A stretch of 14,037 nt of DNA from CALALP01 sp041855735 (lineage in GTDB: Bacteria; Bacillota; Clostridia; Lachnospirales; Lachnospiraceae), in NCBI GenBank assembly GCA_041855735.1, contig JBHAEV010000106.1:1-14037 (forward strand). The letters run 5' to 3'. Of this stretch, positions 1-5,770 are shown piece by piece. The position numbers were made by a program, and so were the translations under genes. The first letter of the stretch is position 1. The number at the start of each line of letters is the position of its first letter. The notes below the pieces were generated by a model, which saw nothing but the letters and a program-made list of their open reading frames with translations, made no database searches and was not told where the DNA came from.

Positions 1-492
1 GATTCTCGCGGCTTCCTCAATCGGCTCGATTGCACCGATCTCATTGTTTACATACATGATGCTGACCAGAATCGTATCCTCGCGCACCGCTTTTTTCAGC
101 TCTTCCAAAGAAATATGCCCTTTTTCATCCACCGGCAGAATCGTAATTTCAAATCCGAACTCCGACAGGATTTCAAGCGGCCTGTATATTGCCGGATGCT
201 CGATACCGGTGCTGATGATATGCATTCCGCGGCGTTTTTTTGCCAGAGCCGTTCCGAACAGCGCCATATTGTTCGACTCGGTTCCGCCGGATGTAAAAAT
301 AATTTCCCTCGGCTCGCATTTTAATGTGGCGGCAATTTGTTCCGCCGCTTTCCGGACATATCGTTCCGCATTGACTCCGCCCATATGATGGGCGCTCGGA
401 TTGGCATAATCCTCCTGCATCGTTTTGATCATCAAGTCGATCACCTCCGCATATACTCTGGTAGACGCCGAATTGTCAAAATAAATGTTCAT
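1..492 (-). CDS. Cysteine desulfurase, NifS/IscS-like (3' part outside window)
   Basis: This is the first 164 residues of a PLP-dependent class V aminotransferase fold enzyme; the reading frame is still open at base 1. Family members take sulfur from cysteine for Fe-S clusters or tRNA thiolation. Visible hallmarks are the N-terminal YFDNSAST (residues 4-11), the cofactor-binding TSGGTESNN (67-75), the EHPA motif at 98-101 whose His99 would stack on PLP, and YVNNEIGAIEP (147-157). The PLP lysine and the catalytic cysteine loop lie beyond the edge, so activity and subtype (IscS, NifS or SufS) cannot be judged. The start is the ATG at 492, preceded by AAAGGA at good spacing. It lies 10 bases after rlmH and is probably in the same transcript. 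In Clostridia a NifS-like gene is often found next to thiI, which would be to the left; that is inference. Confidence 0.93.
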   Translation of the reverse strand, partial: MNIYFDNSASTRVYAEVIDLMIKTMQEDYANPSAHHMGGVNAERYVRKAAEQIAATLKCEPREIIFTSGGTESNNMALFGTALAKKRRGMHIISTGIEHPAIYRPLEILSEFGFEITILPVDEKGHISLEELKKAVREDTILVSIMYVNNEIGAIEPIEEAARI

Positions 493-502
493 CTTTATCC
501 TT

Positions 503-982
503 TCACTTGTGGTAGGGTTCATTTTTTCGGATGCGAAAACTTCGGTATATTTGCTCCAGAAGAATCACACGCATCAACGGGTGCGGAAATGTCATATCCG
601 AAAAACTAAGCAAGTAATGTGCCTTGTCCATTACTTGCCTGTCCAAACCCAGCGAACCGCCGATCACCAGTGTGATCTGCCCTCTGCCGTCCACTTCCGC
701 TTTTTCCAGAAACCCGGACAGCGCAATCGAATCCATCTTTTTGCCCTCTATGGCAAGAGCGATGACAAAAGACTGCGGATTCATCTTTTCCATGATGCGT
801 TTGCCTTCTTTTTGTCGGATGATTTCGTTTTCCGCATCGGACGCATGATCCGGTGTTTTCTCGTCACGGACTTCCGTGATTCGAAGATCGCAGTATCTGC
901 TCAAACGCTTCCTGTATTCCTCAACGGCTTCTTTATAAAACTTCTCCTTAATACTTCCGACACAGATAATATCGACTCTCAT
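503..982 (-). CDS. rlmH: 23S rRNA (pseudouridine-1915 N3)-methyltransferase RlmH
   Basis: RlmH is a small SPOUT (trefoil-knot) methyltransferase that uses S-adenosylmethionine to methylate pseudouridine 1915 in helix 69 of 23S rRNA, acting on assembled ribosomes. The 159-residue product has the family's usual length. It shows the N-terminal MRVDIICVGSIKEKFYKEA, the SAM-binding LVIGGSLGLD near residues 103-112, MTFPHPLMRVILLEQIYR, and the conserved C-terminal PYHK. I chose the ATG at 982, not the in-frame ATG at 1009, because the shorter form matches the family N-terminus. This ATG overlaps the stop of the upstream response regulator as ATGA, which suggests coupled translation. No strong ribosome-binding site of its own is seen at ideal distance, which fits coupling. 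Confidence 0.95.
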   Translation of the reverse strand: MRVDIICVGSIKEKFYKEAVEEYRKRLSRYCDLRITEVRDEKTPDHASDAENEIIRQKEGKRIMEKMNPQSFVIALAIEGKKMDSIALSGFLEKAEVDGRGQITLVIGGSLGLDRQVMDKAHYLLSFSDMTFPHPLMRVILLEQIYRSFRIRKNEPYHK

Positions 983-1671
983 CCTCTGAAATAATATCCC
1001 ACTCCCCATTTGGTATGAATGTACTTCGGCTCGCTCGGTTTCGGTTCAATCTTCTCCCGAAGCCTTCTTACATGGACATCCACGGTTCTCGCATCCCCCG
1101 AGTCGCTCGCCTTGTTTCCCCAAACCAGATTGAGCAATTGTTCTCTGGAGTAAATGCGATTCTGATTCGTCACCAAAAGTTCCAGAATGTCAAATTCCTT
1201 TGCCGTCAGATTGTATTCCTTATCCAGAATATACACCCGGCGACTGTCCACATCCAGGCGAATATCTCCCGCAACAATGACACTCCCCTTTGCTTCGTCC
1301 TGTGTCCTGTTCTTGTTTCTTCGAAAAATCGCCTTGATTCTTGCTTTTACTTCCAGAATGTTAAACGGTTTCGTCACATAGTCATCCGCCCCGTACTCCA
1401 AACCCAGAATTTTATCCATCTCATTGTCTTTTGCGGTCAGCATGATAATCGGTACTTCGGAGAATTCACGGATCGCCTGACAAACTTCAAAACCGTCTTT
1501 TTTCGGCAGCATCAAATCCAGCAATATGATGTCGTATTCTTTTTTTCCGGCAAGTTCAACCGCTTCCTCGCCGTCATAAGCGCAGTCCACTTCCATGCCG
1601 TCCTGTTCCAGGCTGAATTTAATCCCCTTGACGATCAACTTTTCATCATCCACTACCAATGCTCTCGCCAT
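979..1671 (-). CDS. OmpR/PhoB-family response regulator (WalR-like)
   Basis: This is a two-domain DNA-binding response regulator of 230 residues, normal for the family. The receiver domain (about 3-118) has the acidic pair Asp8-Asp9, the predicted phosphoacceptor Asp52 in LLDLMLP, Thr79 and Lys101 in the TKPF motif, so it should be phosphorylatable. The C-terminal winged helix (about 130-229) contains LTAKEFDILELL and ends in RTVDVHVRRLREKIEP...KWGVGYYF, which resembles WalR/YycF most closely by eye. No histidine kinase is encoded nearby: the neighbours are comEA (18 bases upstream) and rlmH (ATGA overlap downstream). It may be paired with a distant kinase or act as an orphan. The start ATG at 1671 has the purine-rich GGGGGAAAG upstream. 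Target genes cannot be inferred from this window. Confidence 0.93.
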   Translation of the reverse strand: MARALVVDDEKLIVKGIKFSLEQDGMEVDCAYDGEEAVELAGKKEYDIILLDLMLPKKDGFEVCQAIREFSEVPIIMLTAKDNEMDKILGLEYGADDYVTKPFNILEVKARIKAIFRRNKNRTQDEAKGSVIVAGDIRLDVDSRRVYILDKEYNLTAKEFDILELLVTNQNRIYSREQLLNLVWGNKASDSGDARTVDVHVRRLREKIEPKPSEPKYIHTKWGVGYYFRG

Positions 1672-1689
1672 GTTCTTTCCCCCTGTCCG

Positions 1690-2358
1690 CTAATTCGCTA
1701 CTATTTTATCTTTTATCTTCCGAAAGGCATTTTCCTTGATTCCGGGAACCTGCATAATCTCTTCAACAGATTGGAATTTGCCGAAATCCGTCCGATATCG
1801 AATGATATCCTCCGCCTTTTTTTCGCCGATTCCGGGAAGCGTTGTCAGCTCCGACTTGTCGGCGTGATTGATATCGACTTTCCCGGAAAACTGCGAATGA
1901 GCGACCGAATCGTCATTGACTCCGCCATTCGCCCGTGAATCCGGACTGTCTGCAAACTCCCCTGCATTCATCCGGATTTGCGTCAAATCTTCACCGATTT
2001 TCGGCACATAAATCTTTTGTGCGTCCGACATCGGTTCGGCAAGATTCAGAAAGTCCCTGTCCGCCTCTTCCGAAAATCCGCCGCAGGCTTCAATGCCCTC
2101 CATCACCCTGCTGCCGTCTTTCAGCTGATATACACCCGGATGTTTGACCGCTCCGGCAATATGAACCCAAATCATCGTTCGGGTCGTTTCGCTTTCTTCT
2201 TTTATTACATCAAAACGGCTCTCAGAAATCTCACTTTCATGCGCACTTTCCCGCACACTTTCCATCCGACTGCAGCGATAGGAACAGCCGCTGACCAGGA
2301 GCAAGATCACTAAGAATATTTTTTTATAAAAACCGAAATGATTCGATTGTGTTTTCAT
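1690..2358 (-). CDS. comEA: ComEA-like DNA-binding competence protein with lipoprotein signal
   Basis: This is a 222-residue surface protein of the ComEA type, a family that binds double-stranded DNA outside the membrane and helps pull it in during transformation. An SLBB domain (about 63-121, with HIAGAVKHPGVYQL) is followed by an acidic linker. Then comes a helix-hairpin-helix pair (161-221) with VDINHADKSELTTLPGIGE and VPGIKENAF. The N-terminus is KKIFLVILLLVSGC: residues 22-25 (VSGC) form a good lipobox, so Cys25 may be lipidated rather than the protein being held by the usual uncleaved helix. The ATG at 2358 has GGGAAAGG seven bases upstream. The same frame stays open to 2532, but the extension is cysteine-rich and unlike the family. 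ComEC is not in the window, so a role in DNA uptake rests on family knowledge only. Confidence 0.88.
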   Translation of the reverse strand: MKTQSNHFGFYKKIFLVILLLVSGCSYRCSRMESVRESAHESEISESRFDVIKEESETTRTMIWVHIAGAVKHPGVYQLKDGSRVMEGIEACGGFSEEADRDFLNLAEPMSDAQKIYVPKIGEDLTQIRMNAGEFADSPDSRANGGVNDDSVAHSQFSGKVDINHADKSELTTLPGIGEKKAEDIIRYRTDFGKFQSVEEIMQVPGIKENAFRKIKDKIVAN

Positions 2359-2570
2359 TCGGGAACCTTTCCCAACATACAAGTCACAATATAATAATAA
2401 ACAAAAAAGAACGCAAAAGCAAGAGGAAACGTCCATGCCTCTTCCAAAGGATGCCGAATCCTTTCCCGAAAAACAGCAAATGCATCCTGTGGAATGCAAA
2501 AGCATTCCGAAGAAGGGCAAAAGAAACGGCAAAATCCGTATCGATCCGCTGCTAGATCAGATTGATGCAT
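2355..2570 (-). CDS. Possible small membrane protein (71 aa), hypothetical
   Basis: I do not recognise this reading frame. It fills the 193-base space between the DUF445 gene and comEA. It overlaps the DUF445 stop by 19 bases and its TGA overlaps the comEA ATG as ATGA. Residues about 47-66 (TFPLAFAFFFVYYYIVTCML) would make one good membrane helix, preceded by a charged stretch FRERIRHPLEEAW. The ATG at 2570 lacks a convincing ribosome-binding site, so translation could depend on read-through from DUF445 or start at an internal TTG. The N-terminal half is cysteine-rich and less protein-like. Alternatively the region is a non-coding spacer containing the hairpin at 2491-2508. Support is moderate to low. 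Confidence 0.35.
   Translation of the reverse strand: MHQSDLAADRYGFCRFFCPSSECFCIPQDAFAVFRERIRHPLEEAWTFPLAFAFFFVYYYIVTCMLGKVPE
2491..2508. repeat. Perfect inverted repeat, 7-bp arms, 4-base loop
   Basis: Arms GGAATGC and GCATTCC flank AAAA and can form a hairpin in RNA of either strand. It lies in the space between the DUF445 gene and comEA. A second, looser pair (aggatgc at 2448-2454 and gcatcct at 2482-2488) sits beside it. No T-run follows on the minus strand, so a processing or stability element is more likely than a terminator. Confidence 0.45.
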
Positions 2571-3439
2571 CCCAGAAGAAAGCCGATCACCGCTCCGAGA
2601 TTGACAATGCTGTCCAATTCTTTTTTCATGATCTTCAAAACCAGAGTTTCCATCTCATCCACATCCATACCGTTGATTTTGGACTCCACCAGATGAAACA
2701 CATCAATATCCTTCATAAAGCTGTCGACTCCGGAATGAATGCTGTCCTCATACAGTTTGCTGATCGTTTCCCACAGTTTCTCTTCTTTGTAATTGGATTT
2801 TTGTATGATTTCCAACAGGGATTCCCCCTCAAATTTTGCAATTCTGGACTCGATTTCTCTCTCCAGCATATCCGGAATTTTCGTTTCGACAAACGCATCC
2901 GTTTCTTTCATAATCGGTTCCGAGATTGATCTCAATGTGGTCTCGTTCACCAGAAAAGAATAAAATTTCCCCTGTGTTTTTTCAATCAGCACACGCCTGG
3001 CTTCTTCTGAGATCACCTCCCCGATCTTCATCTCTTTCACGGCCCGGAACATGCTCTGTGTCATATGTTCCTTCACCCCGGTTCGCAGTCTTTCGTATTC
3101 TTCTTCACTGCCGGAAGCAATCAGAACATCCTCTTTGATCGGTTTTTTCAGAAAATTTTTGATTTCACCGAGCATCCTGGTTTTGGTTTCTTCGTCCAGA
3201 AGTTTTTTACTGATGTCCTCTTTGGTTATTAAATTCCCGGAAACCGTATTTGCAATCCCTTTGGCAAGTCTTGCCTGCCCTTTCGGGATCGCACCCGGCG
3301 TAAACGGAAGCACAAAGTTCCCGAATTTCACTTCCTTTTTCGGAAAAAACAACATTTTCACCGCAATCAGATTGGTAAAATAACCGATTACGGCACCCAG
3401 CAGCGGTCCCAAAATCAACCTGTAGTTAAAAGCATTCAT
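2552..3439 (-). CDS. DUF445 family membrane protein (YheB-like)
   Basis: This 295-residue protein belongs to the DUF445 family, whose biochemical role is unknown; the Bacillus member is YheB. It has the family layout. An N-terminal membrane helix with GPLLGAVIGYFTNLIAVKMLFFP (about 10-32) leads into the conserved FTPGAIPKGQARLAKGIA. A long charged, mostly helical middle follows, then a C-terminal helix NLGAVIGFLLGCINLI, so both ends are probably in the membrane with the middle on one side. It is shorter than YheB (about 377 residues as I recall), with the difference in the middle. The ATG at 3439 has GGAGAG six bases upstream. It begins after the ohrR terminator, so it must have its own promoter in 3440-3518, although I found no convincing -35/-10 pair there. 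Confidence 0.87.
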   Translation of the reverse strand: MNAFNYRLILGPLLGAVIGYFTNLIAVKMLFFPKKEVKFGNFVLPFTPGAIPKGQARLAKGIANTVSGNLITKEDISKKLLDEETKTRMLGEIKNFLKKPIKEDVLIASGSEEEYERLRTGVKEHMTQSMFRAVKEMKIGEVISEEARRVLIEKTQGKFYSFLVNETTLRSISEPIMKETDAFVETKIPDMLEREIESRIAKFEGESLLEIIQKSNYKEEKLWETISKLYEDSIHSGVDSFMKDIDVFHLVESKINGMDVDEMETLVLKIMKKELDSIVNLGAVIGFLLGCINLI

Positions 3440-3518
3440 CTTTATCTCTCCAAAATCGTTCCTGTCTTTTCGCAGACAAATCGTAAATCATGCGGACGAT
3501 GTCAGGGAAAAAAACTTC

Positions 3519-3546
3519 AAAAAAGCACAACCTTACGCTGTGCTTT
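3519..3546 (-). terminator. Intrinsic terminator after ohrR
   Basis: Read on the minus strand, AAAGCACAGC pairs with GTTGTGCTTT (10 pairs including one G-U) around the five-base loop GTAAG, and is followed by a run of T and, after GAAG, a second T run. It lies four bases after the ohrR stop and separates the gpx-ohrR unit from the DUF445-comEA unit. Confidence 0.85.
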
Positions 3547-3550
3547 CTCA

Positions 3551-4018
3551 TTACTCCATCTCGCTTTCCCCTTCCATATTCCGAAGCACTTTGTATAATA
3601 ATTCATACAATGTGTCCATCTCCTCTTTCGACATGCCCATGCATGCCCCCATCCGCTTCGGAATACAGCTTGCTTTTTCTTTCAGCTCTTCTCCCAGTTT
3701 TGTGATGCTTACAATCAAAGTCCTTTCATCTTCTCTGGAGCGCTCCCTGGTGAGATAACCCTTGGATTCCAATTTCTTAAGCACAGGAGTTAATGTACCG
3801 GAATCCAGCAACAACTTTTCTCCCAATTCCTTTACATTCACTTTCTTGGTAAACCACAGAACCATCATGGTAATGTATTGTGTATAGGTCAAGTCAATAT
3901 CATCCAAGAATGGCTTGTATCTTCTTACAATCTCCTTGGAACAGGCATAGAGCGGGAAGCATAATTGGTTTTCCAACCTCAGCGCATCATAAACCGATCC
4001 TGTATTTATTGTATCCAT
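3551..4018 (-). CDS. ohrR: OhrR-type MarR-family organic peroxide sensor/repressor
   Basis: This is a 155-residue winged-helix regulator of the MarR family that matches the OhrR subgroup closely. LENQLCFPLYA (15-25) carries the sensing cysteine, Cys20 (Cys15 in Bacillus OhrR). Tyr34 and Tyr45 sit where the two tyrosines that bond the reactive cysteine are found. The DNA-binding part has LLLDSGTLTPVLKKLESKGYLTRERS and DERTLIVSIT. In known OhrR proteins, oxidation of this cysteine by organic hydroperoxides releases DNA. An extra Cys26 lies six residues on and Cys117/Cys125 are near the C-terminal helices, so a disulfide switch is possible. It lies 31 bases after gpx, suggesting one transcript and autoregulation. 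The ATG at 4018 has GGAGGAT upstream. The usual target, ohrA, is absent; gpx takes its place. Confidence 0.9.
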   Translation of the reverse strand: MDTINTGSVYDALRLENQLCFPLYACSKEIVRRYKPFLDDIDLTYTQYITMMVLWFTKKVNVKELGEKLLLDSGTLTPVLKKLESKGYLTRERSREDERTLIVSITKLGEELKEKASCIPKRMGACMGMSKEEMDTLYELLYKVLRNMEGESEME

Positions 4019-4038
4019 TAAACATATCCTCCGGGAAC

Positions 4039-4050
4039 GTACATATGTAC
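4039..4050. promoter_or_regulatory. 12-bp perfect palindrome between gpx and ohrR
   Basis: GTACATATGTAC begins at the last base of the gpx stop codon and ends about 12 bases before the ohrR ribosome-binding site. The outer TACA...TGTA resembles half-sites of known OhrR operators, which are AT-rich inverted repeats, so it is a candidate OhrR site. No promoter is visible beside it, so a chance palindrome is possible. Confidence 0.4.
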
Positions 4051-4595
4051 TAAATTAATTCTTTGATCCTTGCCTCGATTTCATCAAATGAGGTTGTCGG
4101 TTCAAATCTTGCCACAACTTCACCGTTCTTATCGATCAGAAAAGACGTGAAGTTCCACTTGATATCCGCCTTGCTTGCAAAATCCGGATCTGCTTTTCCG
4201 AGAATGTCGTTCAAAACGGATGTCAACGGATGCTCCTTCGCAAACCCTTCAAATCCCTTCTTGCTTTTCAGATATACAAACAGCTCATGCGCATTCTCGC
4301 CGTTTACCTCAATCTTGGCAAATTGCGGAAATGTAATGCCGAATCTGGAATTGCAGAATTTCGCAATTTCTTCCGCACTCCCCGGCGCCTGATTTCCGAA
4401 CTGGTTGCACGGAAAATCCAAAATTTCGAATCCGCTTTGATTGTACTTCTCATATATCGACTGCAAATGCTCATAGCTCGGCGTAAATCCGCACTCGGTT
4501 GCAGTGTTTACAATCAAACATACCTTTTGGGAATAGTCCGAAAGAGATTTTTCATTGTTTTTGTTGTCCAATACCTTAAAATTGTAAATGCTCAT
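4050..4595 (-). CDS. gpx: Cys-type glutathione peroxidase (thioredoxin-dependent peroxidase)
   Basis: This cytoplasmic peroxidase of 181 residues reduces hydrogen or organic peroxides. The GPx signature is complete: NTATECGFT with peroxidatic Cys35 (cysteine, not selenocysteine), FPCNQFGNQ with Gln69, and KWNFTSFLID with Trp147 and Asn148 form the catalytic tetrad. Cys81 in FCNSRFGITFP sits where the resolving cysteine of thioredoxin-dependent members lies, so thioredoxin rather than glutathione is the likely reductant. The upstream trxA and trxB fit this. The ATG at 4595 has AAGGAG five bases upstream. A near-consensus promoter lies at 4682-4710 and ohrR follows after 31 bases, so peroxide-inducible expression through OhrR is a reasonable inference. 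Confidence 0.93.
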   Translation of the reverse strand: MSIYNFKVLDNKNNEKSLSDYSQKVCLIVNTATECGFTPSYEHLQSIYEKYNQSGFEILDFPCNQFGNQAPGSAEEIAKFCNSRFGITFPQFAKIEVNGENAHELFVYLKSKKGFEGFAKEHPLTSVLNDILGKADPDFASKADIKWNFTSFLIDKNGEVVARFEPTTSFDEIEARIKELI

Positions 4596-4619
4596 CTTTT
4601 CTCCTTATCTGAAAGCTAT

Positions 4620-4637
4620 GCCGGCGATTTCGCCGGC
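4620..4637. other. Strong hairpin in gpx 5' untranslated region
   Basis: GCCGGCGA and TCGCCGGC form a perfect inverted repeat (a 7-bp GC-rich stem with a four-base loop in RNA). It lies about 40 bases after the predicted transcription start and about 15 bases before the gpx ribosome-binding site. No T-run follows on the minus strand, so it is not a standard terminator. It could protect or fold the leader. Confidence 0.6.
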
Positions 4638-4658
4638 AGCCGATGCATTTTGGTAAAT

Positions 4659-4668
4659 TTCATATGAA
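4659..4668. promoter_or_regulatory. CATATG-cored palindrome just downstream of gpx -10
   Basis: TTCATATGAA is a perfect 10-bp palindrome about 14 bases downstream of the -10 box, overlapping the early transcribed region where a repressor could act. It shares its CATATG core with the palindrome at 4039-4050. An operator role is inference; CATATG itself is a common hexamer. Confidence 0.35.
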
Positions 4669-4670
4669 TT

Positions 4671-4700
4671 GATTAAATCCTATTATATCTTATTAAATCT
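4671..4700. repeat. Three tandem 10-bp repeats over the gpx promoter
   Basis: On the plus strand the units are GATTAAATCC, TATTATATCT and TATTAAATCT, exactly adjacent. On the minus strand they read as GATTTAAT-like boxes one helical turn apart. The middle unit contains the -10 box and the outer ones cover the start region and the spacer. Ten-base phasing is typical of cooperative protein binding on one DNA face, but AT-rich promoters can also look like this by chance. Confidence 0.55.
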
Positions 4701-4710
4701 AATTTGACAA
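4682..4710 (-). promoter_or_regulatory. Sigma-A type promoter for gpx-ohrR
   Basis: Read on the minus strand, TTGTCA (4710-4705) and TATAAT (4687-4682) are separated by exactly 17 bases. The -10 is a perfect match and the -35 has one mismatch. The start would be near 4675, giving a leader of about 80 bases before gpx. Confidence 0.85.
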
Positions 4711-4756
4711 TACCGCCGCCGTATCGTGCCGCATGTGAAAACCGGTGACGGCGGAT

Positions 4757-4858
4757 GTCAAGTCATCGCCACTATCCGTGGCAGTTGTATCGCAAATCTT
4801 CGTCATCACCCGAGACAGTCGCATCGCAAGTCTTTGCCGTCACCCGAGATAGTCGCAT
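4757..4858. repeat. Three degenerate 34-bp tandem repeats across the trxB stop
   Basis: On the minus strand, units start at 4858, 4824 and 4790, each opening with ATGCGACT or a variant (ATACAACT). Units one and two match at 29 of 34 bases and all five differences are transitions; units two and three match at 22 of 34. The first unit includes the last codons and stop of trxB (4840), so the repeat begins inside the gene and runs into the spacer. The period is not a multiple of three. Confidence 0.75.
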
Positions 4859-5769
4859 GCCGCAAGCGCCGCAACGGCGCCGTCCGCCGCTGCCGTAGCC
4901 AGCTGGCGTACCTTTTTGGTCCGGCAGTCACCCGCGGTGAAAATCCCTTCATAATTCGTCTTGCAGTCCTCTCCCGCTTCGATATAACCCGCACCGTCCA
5001 GCTTCACCAGGTTTTCAAAATCCTTGTTTTCCGGAACCTGACCGATCGCCACAAACAAACCGGCGACCTCGATGATGCGTTTCTCCTTGGTGAACTTGTT
5101 TTCCACTTCCACCGCATCCAGTCCGTCCTCTCCGATCAGCCTCGTAATGCTGGAATTCAGTACAAATTCCACATTCTCCTTACTGCGCAGATTCTTCTCC
5201 AATCTGTCTTCCCCACGGAATTCATCTCTGCGGTGAATGATATACACCTTCTTGCAGTAATTGGTCAAAAATATGGCATCTTCCAGTGCCGTATTGCCTC
5301 CGCCCGCCACGGCAACTTCTCTTCCTCTGTAAAACGCGCCGTCACAGGTTGCACAGTAGGAAATTCCGGCTCCGACCCACTCCGCTTCTTTTTCCACACC
5401 CAGCGGACGATTCTTTGCACCGGTTGCCAAAATCACCGCCTTTGCATGAAAATCGGTCTTTGCGGTGTGAACGATTTTTACTTCCGCCCCATCCGTCCGG
5501 CGAACCGTAATCCCGTTCGCCTTGGCGGTGATCACTTCCGCTCCGAGATTTTTCGCCTGTTCATACAAATCGGTTGCAAACTGATATCCGGAAATGTGCT
5601 TTATTCCCGGATAGTTCTCGATCTCCGGTGTATTGATAATCTGTCCGCCGTAGGTCAATGCTTCCAGTACAATCACGGACTTTCCGGCTCTGAGCGCGTA
5701 AATCGCGGCGGATAAACCGGCTGTACCCGCACCGATGATCAAAATATCCGTTTCTCTAATCTCTGCCAT
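4840..5769 (-). CDS. trxB: Thioredoxin reductase (NADPH, FAD)
   Basis: This homodimeric cytoplasmic flavoenzyme moves electrons from NADPH through FAD and a redox disulfide to thioredoxin. The 309-residue protein has the family length. The FAD-binding GAGTAG lies at 13-18, the redox-active CATC at 139-142 with DGA following, the NADP-binding GGGNTA at 156-161, the HRRDEFR motif at 179-185 and the FAD-contacting TAGDCR at 278-283. HRR is the usual NADPH-type signature. The ATG at 5769 has AGGG five bases upstream; an in-frame TTG at 5781 would overlap trxA and is less likely. It starts one base after the trxA stop, so the pair is translated from one message. Its last codons form the first unit of a 34-bp tandem repeat. 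Confidence 0.95.
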   Translation of the reverse strand: MAEIRETDILIIGAGTAGLSAAIYALRAGKSVIVLEALTYGGQIINTPEIENYPGIKHISGYQFATDLYEQAKNLGAEVITAKANGITVRRTDGAEVKIVHTAKTDFHAKAVILATGAKNRPLGVEKEAEWVGAGISYCATCDGAFYRGREVAVAGGGNTALEDAIFLTNYCKKVYIIHRRDEFRGEDRLEKNLRSKENVEFVLNSSITRLIGEDGLDAVEVENKFTKEKRIIEVAGLFVAIGQVPENKDFENLVKLDGAGYIEAGEDCKTNYEGIFTAGDCRTKKVRQLATAAADGAVAALAACDYLG

Positions 5770-5770
5770 A

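Noticed and set aside
983..1009. Nine-residue N-terminal extension of RlmH
   Set aside because: It lies inside the response regulator gene, and RlmH proteins begin at the MRVDIICVG-like segment.
1015..1938. Long plus-strand frame of 307 codons
   Set aside because: It lies opposite the clear response regulator and ComEA genes, its translation has no domain-like pattern, and it lacks a ribosome-binding site. It is a mirror of minus-strand codon use.
2359..2532. In-frame N-terminal extension of ComEA
   Set aside because: The extension is cysteine-rich and would bury the lipoprotein signal. The ATG at 2358 has a good ribosome-binding site and fits the family.
3440..3518. Promoter for the DUF445 gene
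   Set aside because: A promoter is expected after the ohrR terminator, but the best boxes (CTGACA and TACGAT) are only 14 bases apart and poorly matched, so I do not annotate one.
4757..4858. CRISPR-like array
   Set aside because: The units are contiguous and degenerate with no unique spacers between them, and no cas gene is present.
4726..5715. Long plus-strand frame of 329 codons opposite trxB
   Set aside because: TrxB on the other strand has every catalytic motif. The plus-strand product resembles no family I know and is rich in residues expected from an antisense frame.
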